From: Trichobilharzia szidati
Taxonomy: Eukaryota; Platyhelminthes; Trematoda; Strigeidida; Schistosomatidae
Length of the DNA: 64,000 bases
Assembly: GCA_944472155.2 (NCBI GenBank)
Contig: OX235279.1
Coordinates: forward strand, 174,447,868-174,511,867
Direction of reading: 5' to 3'
Shown one piece after another: positions 10,215 through 20,454 of the stretch; within the stretch, counting starts at the first letter, position 1; each line of letters starts with the position of its first letter. The notes under the pieces were generated by a model, which was not told where the DNA came from, made no database searches, and saw nothing but the letters and a program-made list of their open reading frames with translations. The translations under genes and the position numbers were made by a program.

Positions 10215-10775
10215 CTCTTTTAGTATTGTTGAATGTTGACGTTAGGCATAGAGTGTTGGGTAAAGTGGGAAAATCAATCGACGAGGCTATAAAGTCACAT
10301 AGATTGAGATGGCTAGGTCACGTGCTGTGCATGCCTAGCCATCGCCTTCCCCTCCCGACGGGCATTACTAGCTGATATAGGTGCAGGTTGGAAAAGAGTA
10401 AGTAAGTGGTGGCCAAACAAAAACATGGCCTCATCAATCCATGAAATCCTTGACAGTTAAACTGAGTCAGGTAGGGAGATGCAGACTTCCGGGTTGGGGG
10501 CCCTCGGGACTCTAAGAATCAATGGCTGGAGACAGGTGACATGGTGACATGGCTCAAAATCGTTGTTAATGGCTTACGCAGATGTATTCAGTCTCTGTAA
10601 TCTTTCATATTCCTTTCTACCATTACTCATTCTGTTTCACTCTTATACTTGTCAAAACTCTATTGATTCTCTTCACTCATCTTCTTGTCTACCTCTGTGT
10701 TCTAATTTCGAACGTGGCAACTCGAACTGGTGCACTGTGGTGAATCCAGACAGACAGACAGTTAAATGATGTAAA
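10215..10775 (+). pseudogene. LINE-A C-terminal fragment and 3' end
   Basis: Encodes GKVGKSIDEAIKSHRLRWLG and HVLCMPSHRLP, the LINE-A tail, then loses frame. The 3' UTR and a CAGA repeat (10750-10762) follow. RT palm absent. The frame breaks around 10350 and again downstream. Confidence 0.75.
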
Positions 10776-10969
10776 TTAAACACCAAGTATAAATCGTGAG
10801 ATATACCCATTTAATTCATAAGGAAAAACACTGTTTTTTTTGTTCGGCGAAGAAATATCTCTTTTCAATGACTTCATTTGCAAGCTGTACAGTCGTATTT
10901 ACATTACAGAAAGCGGTATTAAGTGGCACTAGAAATTGCTCAGTCAATGTTGCACATATGATAAGAATT

Positions 10970-11215
10970 TTTTTATTCCTTTACGTCCCCAGTGGAAAAT
11001 AGGGCTTCAAGCTAGAGGCTTGGAGTTTCTGTAGCAGTGTTTATTATTTTTTTTACAAAATGAGGTTGCTAGCCTCATGCCCAACCTTCCCTCTTTACCA
11101 GTCTTACTACTGGCTTAGCGAGGTAAAGGAGTGAGTCGGTGGCCGGGGATCGAACTCCAAACCATATGCGTGGTCGTCGAGCACTCTGGTGGTGTGCCAC
11201 CGACGCACATGACTA
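10970..11215 (-). mobile_element. SINE-2 (tRNA-derived) copy
   Basis: Minus strand: tRNA-like head starting gcgtcggtggcacacca, B box ggagttcgatccccgg, then a conserved body (ctggtaaagagggaaggttg) and a 3' tail ccctattttccactggggac-taaaggaataa. The tail matches the 3' ends of LINE-B/E, suggesting LINE-dependent mobility. Bases 11220-11820 beyond it show nothing recognisable. Confidence 0.8.
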
Positions 11216-11824
11216 GAATAAAGATAATTAAAATGGTGTACTAAGGGGGTAGACTTGAAGTGTGTGAATAACAAAACTTTTTAAGATTATTATATAAGTG
11301 AATGTTGAAAATGATAACAGTAAAGACGGCGAAGATGAAGTGAATTGAGGTGAATTCAAGTGTGTCGCTGTCAAGCTAGACGACGACTGCACAAACTAGA
11401 AAGTAAGACACCGTCATAACAGTGGTCACCATCGTCAGTAAGCTAACTGCTTATCAACTTTTGGTATTAAGTGTAAGCAGTCAGTCAGTCGGTAGCAGGG
11501 CTCAGAATTGGATTTTGGACTTGTTCTTACTGATCTAAAAGTCATTTTATGTACTTTGAGGTGACCTATTTATCATCTTCGTGATTCGAAATGATATCTT
11601 AATGCTGTCCAAGTGAATCTTGGATATATGAACCAACTCATTTAGGAATCAAGAGCACAAGTAAGCAGAGAGATCTCTTTCCGTATCGTCTCTTCAAATC
11701 TCTACAGTTGTTTAGGGGCTTATGCATACAGTGTTAATAAGCAATAAAGCTCAGAGGTTATTTACTGTCAGTTAGTAGAAATAAAATAATTAATCAATGT
11801 ATATGAGGGATGGTTTGTATGTAC

Positions 11825-12200
11825 TTACTTTACTTTACTACGGCTATCTCCTACGGGAGGATGAGCCGGCTTCATGAACATCTCGAATCATCGCTGCCCA
11901 GGCGCGGCGATCTGATGCAAGGTTTTGCGACAGGGTTATCCAATTCTTGTTCCACAGACGGAGTCCGTAGACGGTTTGTAGCCCCAGGCACTCCATATCA
12001 GCCTTGACTGTACCAAGCCATGTTTTCAGCTGTCCACCCCTGCGACATCGCCAAGATGGTAATGGTGAGGGATTTAGAACTGATTTGACCAGATCGTCAT
12101 CTGGTCGGCGCAGAACATGGCCAAACCACCGAAGGCGACGTTGTTGGACCAGTACTGGAATTTGGTTGATGTTGTAGCAACGACGACGCACGAGAGTTCA
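11825..12200 (-). pseudogene. LINE-F C-terminal fragment
   Basis: ~115-codon minus-strand frame with QRRLRWFGHVLRRPDDDLV, then a W-R-rich stretch (CRRGGQLKTWLGTVKADME) and DRRAWAAMIRDVHEA near the end. It has the same layout as LINE-A (RWLGH...KTW...R..W) but is a different family. RT palm not present. Confidence 0.7.
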
Positions 12201-12785
12201 TGAAGTTTCATGGGAATTTGGTACGAGTGATGTCCCCAGAATCGCTCGGCCTTTTGTTTGAGAGTGCAGCTCTAGCCTTTACACAACCAAGTGTGACCTA
12301 CAAGGCAGTAGGAGTGGAGTAGGGAGTCCACTATCTATTGGCAGCCGGTGACCGGAGTTCGGTTCATACGCCTTTTTGAATGGGGCCAGACATCCAGGAC
12401 ATCCAACAAGCCCTTTGTCCATACGTCTGCCGGTGAGCTCCAGTGAGCTTCATACGCCAGTCGTTGGAGGTTTGGAATCAGGGTTTAGCCATCTCCCCTA
12501 GACTGTCATCCAATGGACAGTCAACCCGGTGAAGAGCGCCGGGCATCCGCTTTCGCCCTCTCACTTTGGTGAAAAACACCTCCGCCACGTGAAGGCAGTG
12601 AGTAGGACTTCCTCAGGAGAGGCTATGTAAGACGCCCAGTCATATGGGAGCATTTCAAGAGGTGTGCGGAGGGGTGGCCAACCCGCAGCGCAAGGCACCC
12701 ACCCCCGACCATCCTGAGGCTTTGGAGGCAGTTTCAACCAATGCATCAATGGTAAAAATCCTATCCCATTCACAGAAGTCTAGAC
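12201..12785. other. GC-richer unidentified stretch
   Basis: About 580 bp with noticeably higher G+C than the flanks and no clear reading frame. It sits directly upstream, in the LINE sense, of the minus-strand LINE-F tail, so it may be part of that element or an unrelated repeat. No function assigned. Confidence 0.4.
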
Positions 12786-13130
12786 TATTATTATTATTAT
12801 CATTATTATTTTTATTATTCTCTTAGGTCTCAATTGGAGCATAAGGCTTCAACAGCACAATTCCATTTCATCCCGTTTTCTGAAGTCGTATTTAGCCGCC
12901 GCCAGCCACGATTGCTCATAAGCTTTCATCTCCCCCCCATATGATTGGTGTCCTCCATGTCAACCTAGCACCTACGCTTAACTGTTTGTTTTCCATTCCC
13001 GCTTCGACTCTTACGGCTTGGCCTGTGACGTCACTTGGTGGTCCAAGGCTTCCTGTGGTCAGTCGCCTCCAACAATCTTCTAATAGTGTGATCAGTGTTA
13101 CGCACCCTAGAGAGTTGATTACTAGTTAAG
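12785..13130 (-). mobile_element. LINE 3' end (LINE-B/E-like), decayed
   Basis: The minus strand ends in a 3' tail resembling gaagccttatgctccaattg followed by an AAT-rich tail (12787-12822). The order matches LINE-B/E 3' UTRs. Interior frames are broken. Confidence 0.55.
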
Positions 13131-13383
13131 TAAGTAAGTTTGGAAATTAATAAGAAACAAGTGGACAAAGAATTGAAAAGAAATGGGTTACAGGCGGGGT
13201 GATGCTTACTTTTCTGTTTATTGGCACAATTCTTTGTCTTATTGTCCCATGCCAATTATTTCCAAGTAGCTAACTAATCAAGCGTCAACTCTCTCTCTCG
13301 ATTATGTAACAACATCATCCACACTGTGTTTTTTCCACATTATCATTTCTCGTATACTTTGATTTATAAAACACAAAATAATC

Positions 13384-13425
13384 GAGCAAAGAATATTCTT
13401 TTCGATAAATTCCTCTTCCAGGCTC
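13384..13425 (-). ncRNA. PLE hammerhead-like module, left arm
   Basis: Element sense: stem I GAGC pairs with GCTC; CTGGAAGA core (one base off CUGANGA); GAAA; stem III palindrome AGAATATTCT without a loop. Stem II is poor. Mirror copy at 14443-14484. Confidence 0.6.
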
Positions 13426-14442
13426 TACAATTATATATATGTTTATATACACAGAATATTTTAAATTAGTAGTTAATAACAATATTAGTGTTTTTTAAAT
13501 AATATCGATTTGTAAAGTAAGATCACAATGGAATTACAGTTCATTAAAGATGCTTAAATCATAATAATAATAAAGATATAACAGCGAATAGAATATCAAC
13601 TAAAATTAGGGAAATTTCACAAAGAAAGTCTGGATTATTCAAACCTGGATGGCCAAGGTAATGATGATAATGACTGAACTAACTTCTTTTGGATGCATAA
13701 ATTAGGCTTATTAATATGGATCCCCACAGCCAGCCTCAGTAATGTTTAGTAGTCGAACTCTTAAGGCAAAATTGAGGTTCGTAGGTATGCGGTAAATCAC
13801 CCTGAAAGCATGGTTAACGTCAATCTTGTGTTCTGTATCCACAAGATGAGATAGAACAGCGCTGCGAATAGACTTTGTTTGTCCTTTGCTTAACCACTAA
13901 GCAGGGTGGTTGTTCGGAAATTCGACGAGAAACACGCTTAATTGTACGGCCTATGTAACTGGCTCCACAGGAGCAGCAAAGCAAAGGTCAAACAAAATCT
14001 ATTCGCAGCGCTATTCTGTCTCATCTGGTGGAGACAGAACACAAGATTGACGTTAATCATGCTTTCAGGGTCATTTGCCGCATACCTACGAATCTCAATT
14101 TCGCTTTAAGAGTTTGACTGCTAAATATTGCTGAGACTGCTGTTGGGATCCATATTAACAAGCCTAATTTATGCATCCAAAAGAAGTTAGTTCAGACATT
14201 ATCATTACCTTGGCCATCCAGGTTTGAATAATCCAGACTTTTTGTGGAATTTCCCTAATTTTAGTTGATATTCTATTCGCTGTTATATCTTTATTATTAT
14301 TATGATTTAAGCATCTTTAATGAACTGTAATTCCATTGTGATCTTACTTTACAAGTTTATATTATTTGAAAAGCACACTAATATTGTTATTGACTACTAA
14401 TTTAAAATGTTCTATGTATATAAACATGCATATATAATTGTA

Positions 14443-14484
14443 GAGCCTGGAAGAGGAATTTATCGAAAAGAATATTCTTTGCTC
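14443..14484 (+). ncRNA. PLE hammerhead-like module, right arm
   Basis: Same sequence as the left-arm module. GAGC/GCTC close stem I, then a GAAA box and palindromic AGAATATTCT. Hammerhead motifs in Penelope-like elements are established; the activity of this copy is not. Confidence 0.6.
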
Positions 14485-14503
14485 GATTATTTTGTGTTTT
14501 ATA

Positions 14504-15054
14504 GATGTCTGAATGAATATTTTTGCAATACTTTGATGTAGTTTATTTTTCACCAACTGACAATAACTCAACATTTGATGCCTGTCAAAGGAAAAGGGAA
14601 TTATTCCTAGGCATCTTTGTGTAGGCGTTCCGGTTTTAAGTCAAGCAAGATAGGTGAAAACAGCAGGAGAATCCAGTTGTTAATAATACTGCATCATCAC
14701 AGTGTGTGTATGTGTGTGTGCGATATTTATCATCAACTTATTTGATAGGGAATTACATTTTCCTACAGTGCCCAATTTCTAAACATACGCTAGCTGACAG
14801 TAAGTAACCTCTGAGTTTTGTTGTCAGTTCACATTGTACGTGTGTAAACCCCTGCAATAGGACTGACTGTGCAGCTTTGGAGAGAAGCTTATGATAACAT
14901 ATCTCTTTTATTGGCTGTTGTTATTGTTTTTTTTTTCGACTGTCAACTGCAGAGCATCACATTCACGCGTAAACAGCTTAGAATGCAGAAACTTACTGAT
15001 AAGCGCCATACTATTCGTCAATAATTGATTGATTGGCTATATATAACATAACAT
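14504..15054. other. No gene recognised
   Basis: AT-rich sequence. A TG microsatellite lies near 14701-14720. Bases 14770-14790 (cagtgcccaatttctaaaca) recall the outer edge of PLE-e termini. Confidence 0.35.
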
Positions 15055-15554
15055 NNNNNNNNNNNNNNNNNNNNNNNNNNNNNNNNNNNNNNNNNNNNNN
15101 NNNNNNNNNNNNNNNNNNNNNNNNNNNNNNNNNNNNNNNNNNNNNNNNNNNNNNNNNNNNNNNNNNNNNNNNNNNNNNNNNNNNNNNNNNNNNNNNNNNN
15201 NNNNNNNNNNNNNNNNNNNNNNNNNNNNNNNNNNNNNNNNNNNNNNNNNNNNNNNNNNNNNNNNNNNNNNNNNNNNNNNNNNNNNNNNNNNNNNNNNNNN
15301 NNNNNNNNNNNNNNNNNNNNNNNNNNNNNNNNNNNNNNNNNNNNNNNNNNNNNNNNNNNNNNNNNNNNNNNNNNNNNNNNNNNNNNNNNNNNNNNNNNNN
15401 NNNNNNNNNNNNNNNNNNNNNNNNNNNNNNNNNNNNNNNNNNNNNNNNNNNNNNNNNNNNNNNNNNNNNNNNNNNNNNNNNNNNNNNNNNNNNNNNNNNN
15501 NNNNNNNNNNNNNNNNNNNNNNNNNNNNNNNNNNNNNNNNNNNNNNNNNNNNNN
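15055..15554. other. Assembly gap (500 N)
   Basis: Exactly 500 undetermined bases, a usual placeholder for a gap of unknown size. Reading frames across it are meaningless. Confidence 0.98.
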
Positions 15555-15769
15555 ACCTACGAAGGAAGAGACATAAAGAGAGAGTGAGAAAGAGAGTTTA
15601 AGCAGTGAAATGGTTAGCTGTCTACAACTGCAGTTATCGCTCTTGATAACACATGGGTACAAAGCAAGAGTTAAACTGTACTTGCTTCAAAGTGTAATCA
15701 GCGTCAGACTATCTCTTTGGCAACCAGATAATTACTGAAACTGATTCACGTTTTGCTTCCTTCTTCATT

Positions 15770-16262
15770 AAGCCTTTATACATACGACTGAAATTCAAGG
15801 TTGATATATACCTAGTCAAATAATTACAGAGAAATTAAGAAAAGCAGTTCAAAGAACTTTCAATACTGACGAACTACAAGTTGTATTGTCTAAACTACCG
15901 ATTTTGATTCCTCAATTGAAAGATGAAGTACCCAAACTAGCCACTTCCAAGTGGATCTACTACTTTAACCACACTTGTGGTGGAGCGAGCTATATTGCCC
16001 GTCGCCCTAGGAACTTGAGTTATCGTGTTCGCTCGCGAACATCTACCAGTGTGGTTACATAAAGGTGTAGTAAGAAGCATTAATAGCTCGATATCAAAAC
16101 ACCCGGTGGAAACCGGCTTCGAAGCCAGCATTGAAGAATCCTTCTCTAATATCATCTACCGGGTACCGAATAAATTGCCAAAAACATCGAGGTATTGCAT
16201 GCTGGAAACAGTAGAGGCTATCGCGATTCGTGGGAAACAACCAGTGCTTTGTGTGCAAAGAA
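15770..16262 (+). pseudogene. PLE-d GIY-YIG fragment
   Basis: Frameshifted remnant of the same protein as 60.0-60.6 kb: a short lysine-rich linker, KDEVPKLATSKWIYYF, then CGGASYIARRPRNL (YIG decayed to YIA), and the C-terminal ETVEAIAIRGKQPVLCVQ. It is several codons out of frame around 15960 and 16030. It passes directly into LINE-E at about 16263. Confidence 0.75.
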
Positions 16263-16665
16263 GCAAGTGCAGCGAAGTCAGTGAAGTCGGTCAGTCAGTG
16301 AGTTCTTCTAAACGGGTCAGAAACTTGGCAAGCGTGTCACGAAGAGTATTTCCAACAGCTAGTTACAGACTTTTATGAACAGCTGTCACCATTGGCTGAC
16401 TGGCTGCATACTGAAGATGAATGGCCAGCCAGCCAGTCAGCTGGCTGGGAACAAATCAGCCAACCAAGAGCCGACTACTCACAGAATATGTAGGATACAA
16501 TGGAGATGTATGGATTGGCCATACGTTCAAGAGGTCATTGAATTACATCGAGCGCAATGCAGGCCATTTCTCGAGTGACGAGTGGGTAATCGACGTGACA
16601 GTGACATGTAGGAGATAGTGTGAGTTGAAGGAGGATATGAGAGATGAGAGATTACGGAAACCAAT
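16263..16665 (+). pseudogene. LINE-E fragment with CCAG-rich block
   Basis: Matches the copy at 52.0-52.5 kb: gtgaagtcggtcagtcagtg, the tatgaacagctgtcac block, then ccagccagccagtcagctgg near 16424, and aatgcaggcca-tctcgag. Corresponds to the C-terminal LINE region (WIGHT-like). Not translatable in one frame. Confidence 0.65.
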
Positions 16666-16679
16666 GGAATAATAATATT

Positions 16680-16835
16680 TTTACAGAGTACGGCTTGTAA
16701 CCTCACGCATAACCTTCCCTCTTTGCCGTGCTTACAATCAGCTTCGCGAGGTTTATGAGTGTGCCATTTGAGGATCGAACTCCAGACCTTAGAAATAGTT
16801 GGCGAGGATTCTGTCACTGAATCACAGACGCACAA
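16680..16835 (-). mobile_element. SINE-2 copy
   Basis: Minus strand with tRNA-like head (gcgtctgtgattcagtgac), B box ggagttcgatcc (near 16770) and body tggtaaagagggaaggtt-like sequence. 3' tail largely lost. Confidence 0.7.
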
Positions 16836-16897
16836 TGTAAACTTGTAAATTCATTTTGTCATGCCCCATCACTTTTAATTTGAAAGGATCTGATTAG

Positions 16898-17345
16898 TGT
16901 CAAGCTTGTTTATGGATTGAAATTAATTGAAAACAATGAGGTCTGCATTGATATTTTGTCCCATTTTACTGCTTTCCAGCAACATGCACTCATAACCGCA
17001 CTAACTAGCGAACTCAGGACCATCACGTTAAAAGGCGATCCTACCGACCATCAGTCTGTGATCAAATATGAAACTAATCAGTTTCTGTCTACATATGAGA
17101 ACCGCGCTACAGTCATCTTGATATTGCCTTCATTTTCTGTAGTTTCATTACTTGTTCGGAGTAACTTAATTGGCGGAATCGAAAGTAAAACTTCAGAAAT
17201 CATTGGGGCACATCTGCCAAGTGTACTTTCCACTCGGTGTTATGATATTTTCACAGAATTGAAAATAAAGAACAGTATTTGTCACTTTACACAAAAAGCA
17301 ACACTGAGAAGTACGGTTCCGAAAACTCTGCAACCGACAGTATAA
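16898..17345 (+). CDS. Candidate terminal exon of an unidentified host protein
   Basis: A 448-bp open frame starts after a splice-acceptor-like gattag (to 16897) and ends at TAA (17343-17345). The protein has no repeat-element signature and looks globular: SVKLVYGLKLIENNEVCIDI, later TLKGDPTDHQSVIKYETNQF, a hydrophobic VILILPSFSVVSLLV, and LPSVLSTRCYDIFTELKI. It is unusually free of stops for this AT-rich region. I do not recognise the family. It could be the last exon of a host gene or a fragment of an unknown element. The acceptor's pyrimidine tract is weak. Confidence 0.45.
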
Positions 17346-17559
17346 TGCAAATAACCATAACAGAGTTCAAAAAATAAGTCTTCACATTTAAACAGCTACT
17401 TTAGTGTCAAATTAATTTTTCATAGCCATTCGAAATTGTGTATCAACAACAAGAAAAAGGCTGACAGCATCAGATGAGCTCATTCGTGGATATTTTTAGT
17501 GGATTTCACTCTAAAAACAATAGAAAAGCCGATATACAGTAGGAAAACTTCAAGTTGTA

Positions 17560-17760
17560 AGAAGGCACAGTGGTTAGGACGGTCGCCGACCATGCACATG
17601 GTCTGGAGTTCGATCCCCGGACGACGCACACCTGATAATCAATGGTCAGCCTGCTAAATTTGGGCTATCGATTTCACATGCTGATTATCCCCTACCTGTA
17701 ACGAAAATACTGTGTGGAATCAAGCCATAATAAAATTAAAAAATAATAAATAAATAATAA
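17560..17760 (+). mobile_element. SINE-2 copy
   Basis: The head contains cacagtggttaggac (A box) and ggagttcgatccccgg (B box), with a perfect inverted repeat gaccatgcacatggtc in place of a normal anticodon arm. It ends in an A-rich, AATAAATAAT tail. Confidence 0.75.
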
Positions 17761-18099
17761 AGTAATGGAACTAGCTAAAGTCAAGTACTTTTAAAGTGTA
17801 AAAATGAATACTTTTGAAAATGAGTATTTACAGGTGAATTAAACCAAGGAGGTACTTTTAATTAAAGACTTTGTTTAAATAACTAGACAATTGGTGGACA
17901 AATATTATTAAATTCACATACTCATGAAGATTACAATGAGCACAGTTCAGTTAAGAATAGAAATTTAGAATAAAAAAAGTAGCCTTAAAAAACTGTCGTG
18001 TGTGTAGTTTTATACCGTTTAGGTTGTGGGCAGTTGACAGTATCTATGCTGTGATGAAAACTGACATCACACTATTCATCTACATTTTTTCTTCTTGAC

Positions 18100-18760
18100 T
18101 TATGATCGGTGCAATATACTCACTGTCCTTGATCCTATGAGTACTGGCAAGTCACTCACTTGAGTGTTCCACAGATTTGTGGAACATCCCTTCACATATT
18201 GTAATGCGGTCTCCGTTAGTTTGGGTGCATTGTTTGAAGACGTACCATCACGTTCACGGTGGTGAAACTGTACTCCAACACCGGAGTACCTAGGCTTTAT
18301 ATTTCCCCTCTGATGAATGGTTTCCCTCATATTCCATATTGCACTGATAACTTTGGTAGGCTGAATACTGGCTTTGATCGCTTCTAAGCTCCTTCTTTCC
18401 CCATAATAGACTATTCACGGCTATATTCATCTCCAAAATATGCTTGTGTAGGTCAGTACTTTTCTCGACCAGAACTGCTGCTGTCTTCACATGTGTCTGG
18501 TCCCCAACAATCACAATTCGTCTAATTCTTTTCTTCGCATTCTAACCAGAAATACTAATTATTCCCTGCGATATCTGATGAATTGCAATTATCCTATTGC
18601 CTCCCTTCCCAATCGCACAGACAGTAGGACAATTCAGAATGAATAGCTCATGACGACATGGCTTGATGTGAGGTCCAGTAGGAATCGGTGGTGTCAAGAC
18701 TGCTGGATTTCGTGATGGCTGCTGGCTTGAATTGAATGTTGGAGGAGTTTACTGATGACT
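18100..18760 (-). pseudogene. KH-domain-like intronless remnant
   Basis: On the minus strand one frame reads CAIGKGGNRIIAIHQISQ, the GxxG loop and helix of a KH RNA-binding domain, then after one in-frame TAG, RRIVIVGDQTHVKTAAVLVE and KSTDLHKHILEMN, which fits the end of a KH fold. Upstream is a proline-rich stretch PAVLTPPIPTGP. Downstream the frame shifts into a second open stretch (18100-18330). No introns, one stop and one shift suggest a processed pseudogene. It could also be diverged exons. The KH type is uncertain; FMRP-like KH2 is one guess. Confidence 0.4.
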
Positions 18761-18989
18761 GATAAGTCCAGGATGACAGGATTCAGGTTTACTTGGTAAA
18801 TGACCAGGACACATGGTTATTTCTTGTCTTTGTACGATGGGAAACAGTAGCGTGTGCTTCAAACATCGACGCAACTTGTAATGATGCAGTCAGCAACTGT
18901 AGTTCAGCTTTTCTAAGCGATCAGATTAATTTGACCAATTGAAGTTAGCTTTGCATTTTCGCATAAGAAAAATTTTGAGTTGTCAGCTT

Positions 18990-19177
18990 TCTAGTTAATT
19001 CACGGAATGATGTCAGTAAGTCTGAGGTTCTTCATCAGTACTCATCCATGACTCCATCGACGGATTGAACCAAGGGCATTCAGGTTACGAGGTTAGGTGA
19101 GGTCATAGGTGTGTACTGTTGAAGAGTTTCAAAGTATTACGTGACACTTATCCAGTACTCCCTGGTTTTCAACAGTC
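18990..19177. mobile_element. Decayed SINE-1
   Basis: Fragments such as aggttcttcatcagtact and ccagtactccctggttttc in mixed orientation, next to the LTR insertion at 19182. Too diverged for further detail. Confidence 0.45.
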
Positions 19178-19181
19178 CTGT

Positions 19182-19485
19182 TGTGGTGAGAGCTGGCTGC
19201 TAACCAAAGTTGGTAGACGGTAATTGACGTCAATGTTTATGTCCCCAATATTGGTAGTGAGAAAATGAGAACAAAGGCTTTGCGTAGGCGGATACAGTTA
19301 GCATGTGGATGATCTGACACAGCCACAAAGAGATGCAAGGTTAACTTTCTGTGAGAAACAACCAATCAACAGACTGTATTTTCTACTAACAATTATCTAC
19401 AATAATGTACATTAAAATCTATAAATATGTTTTGATTTTCCTTAATAAACGATCTGTTGCCTGGCCCTTGTCTTCTGTTGTTACA
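19182..19485 (+). mobile_element. Solo LTR with 4-bp target duplication
   Basis: 304 bp, starts TGTGGTGAG and ends TGTTACA, flanked by CTGT at 19178-19181 and 19486-19489. Near-identical to the LTR at 1670-1967. TG...CA ends and a 4-bp duplication are diagnostic of LTR retroelement integration. The lack of internal sequence indicates LTR-LTR recombination. A cttaataaac near 19441 may be the polyadenylation signal. Confidence 0.88.
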
Positions 19486-19489
19486 CTGT

Positions 19490-20440
19490 GACTGACATCA
19501 CCACGTGATCTGTACTGGAAACAGTCAAATCCTTATAACTCGACACACGGAAATGCAAGTTTTTCGTTGTTTTTGCCAGACCTAAATAAATGACGTCTGT
19601 TGGTATATTGCTTGTTAGAATGGACATCTCTGAGACGTCTTTAATTTCGCCCTCAATGATTAACAGCGCATTTGAAAATCGTCAGTGAAAAGTTTATAAA
19701 ACCCAGTGTGAATCATGGTTTGGGGGTATTTTAAACTGACGAATCTCAAGTAAGAAAAAATACGCGAGTTATGGATTCACCTGATAGCTACCGCCTAACA
19801 AATGGAATCGAACATTTGCATTAACTACCGTAATTGAAGAATTATTAACAAAATAAATAAATAGCATTACAAGTACCATACGGAATATATTATCATTTTT
19901 TGAATTAGCTCACCTAAGCAGCTAACATTATTAGAAGTTAATTGGCGGATGGTGACTAGCAACGGAATCCAGGATGCGCATTTCGTCTTATTTGGGACTC
20001 GTCATCTGGATGTCTACATTATTCTTTTATTTAATTATCGTGAGCAGAGAGAGAGACGGAATGCAAAGTTATTCACTCACGCATATATGGATTTAAATGT
20101 TTACAATGTTAAATTTCTTTTTCTGTACCTATCCATATTTCCAAATCACACCGACATGTAAGCTTTTTGTTTGAATTATCTGAAATAGTCGGACAGGCGA
20201 TAACAATCAAAGTAGATCTGCTTCATATAACGATAAATTGAAATGTGACTGTCAATTTCTTCTTGTGTCACTGGAAAAAGAAACATCCCCTAATCAATAA
20301 ACTTTGCAGTGTAGCTACTAAATTAAGAGAGAGACAGATTATCTTACTGCACAGTGTTAGATGTTAGGCAGGTGAATGAATGAATGACTGACTTATATCT
20401 GTCAGCATCAGAATGGTGAAATTTATTGTCGAAGAAAGTA
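19490..20440. other. No gene recognised
   Basis: AT-rich sequence with only short, unconvincing frames. Confidence 0.4.
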
Positions 20441-20454
20441 ACATTTTATTTTCA

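Larger units (their letters stand above)
13365..14503. mobile_element. PLE-b palindrome, 1.14 kb
   Basis: Two arms of ~530 bp (13365-13899 and 13975-14503) are inverted copies with only scattered differences, around a ~76-bp centre. Each arm runs from a hammerhead-like terminus, through a 3' UTR, into the C-terminal codons of a GIY-YIG protein. The right arm codes for KSIRSAILSHLVETEHKID and later LCIQKKLVQTLSLPWP. The centre carries the nuclease core SCGASYIGRTI on the minus strand. One element was apparently copied head to head. Confidence 0.88.

Noticed and set aside
12201..12785. GC-rich block as a transferred gene or CpG island
   Set aside because: No sustained reading frame or promoter-like arrangement; left unassigned.
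15018..15662. Long open frames across 15018-15662
   Set aside because: They are created by the 500-N gap; flanking codons are few and unrelated.
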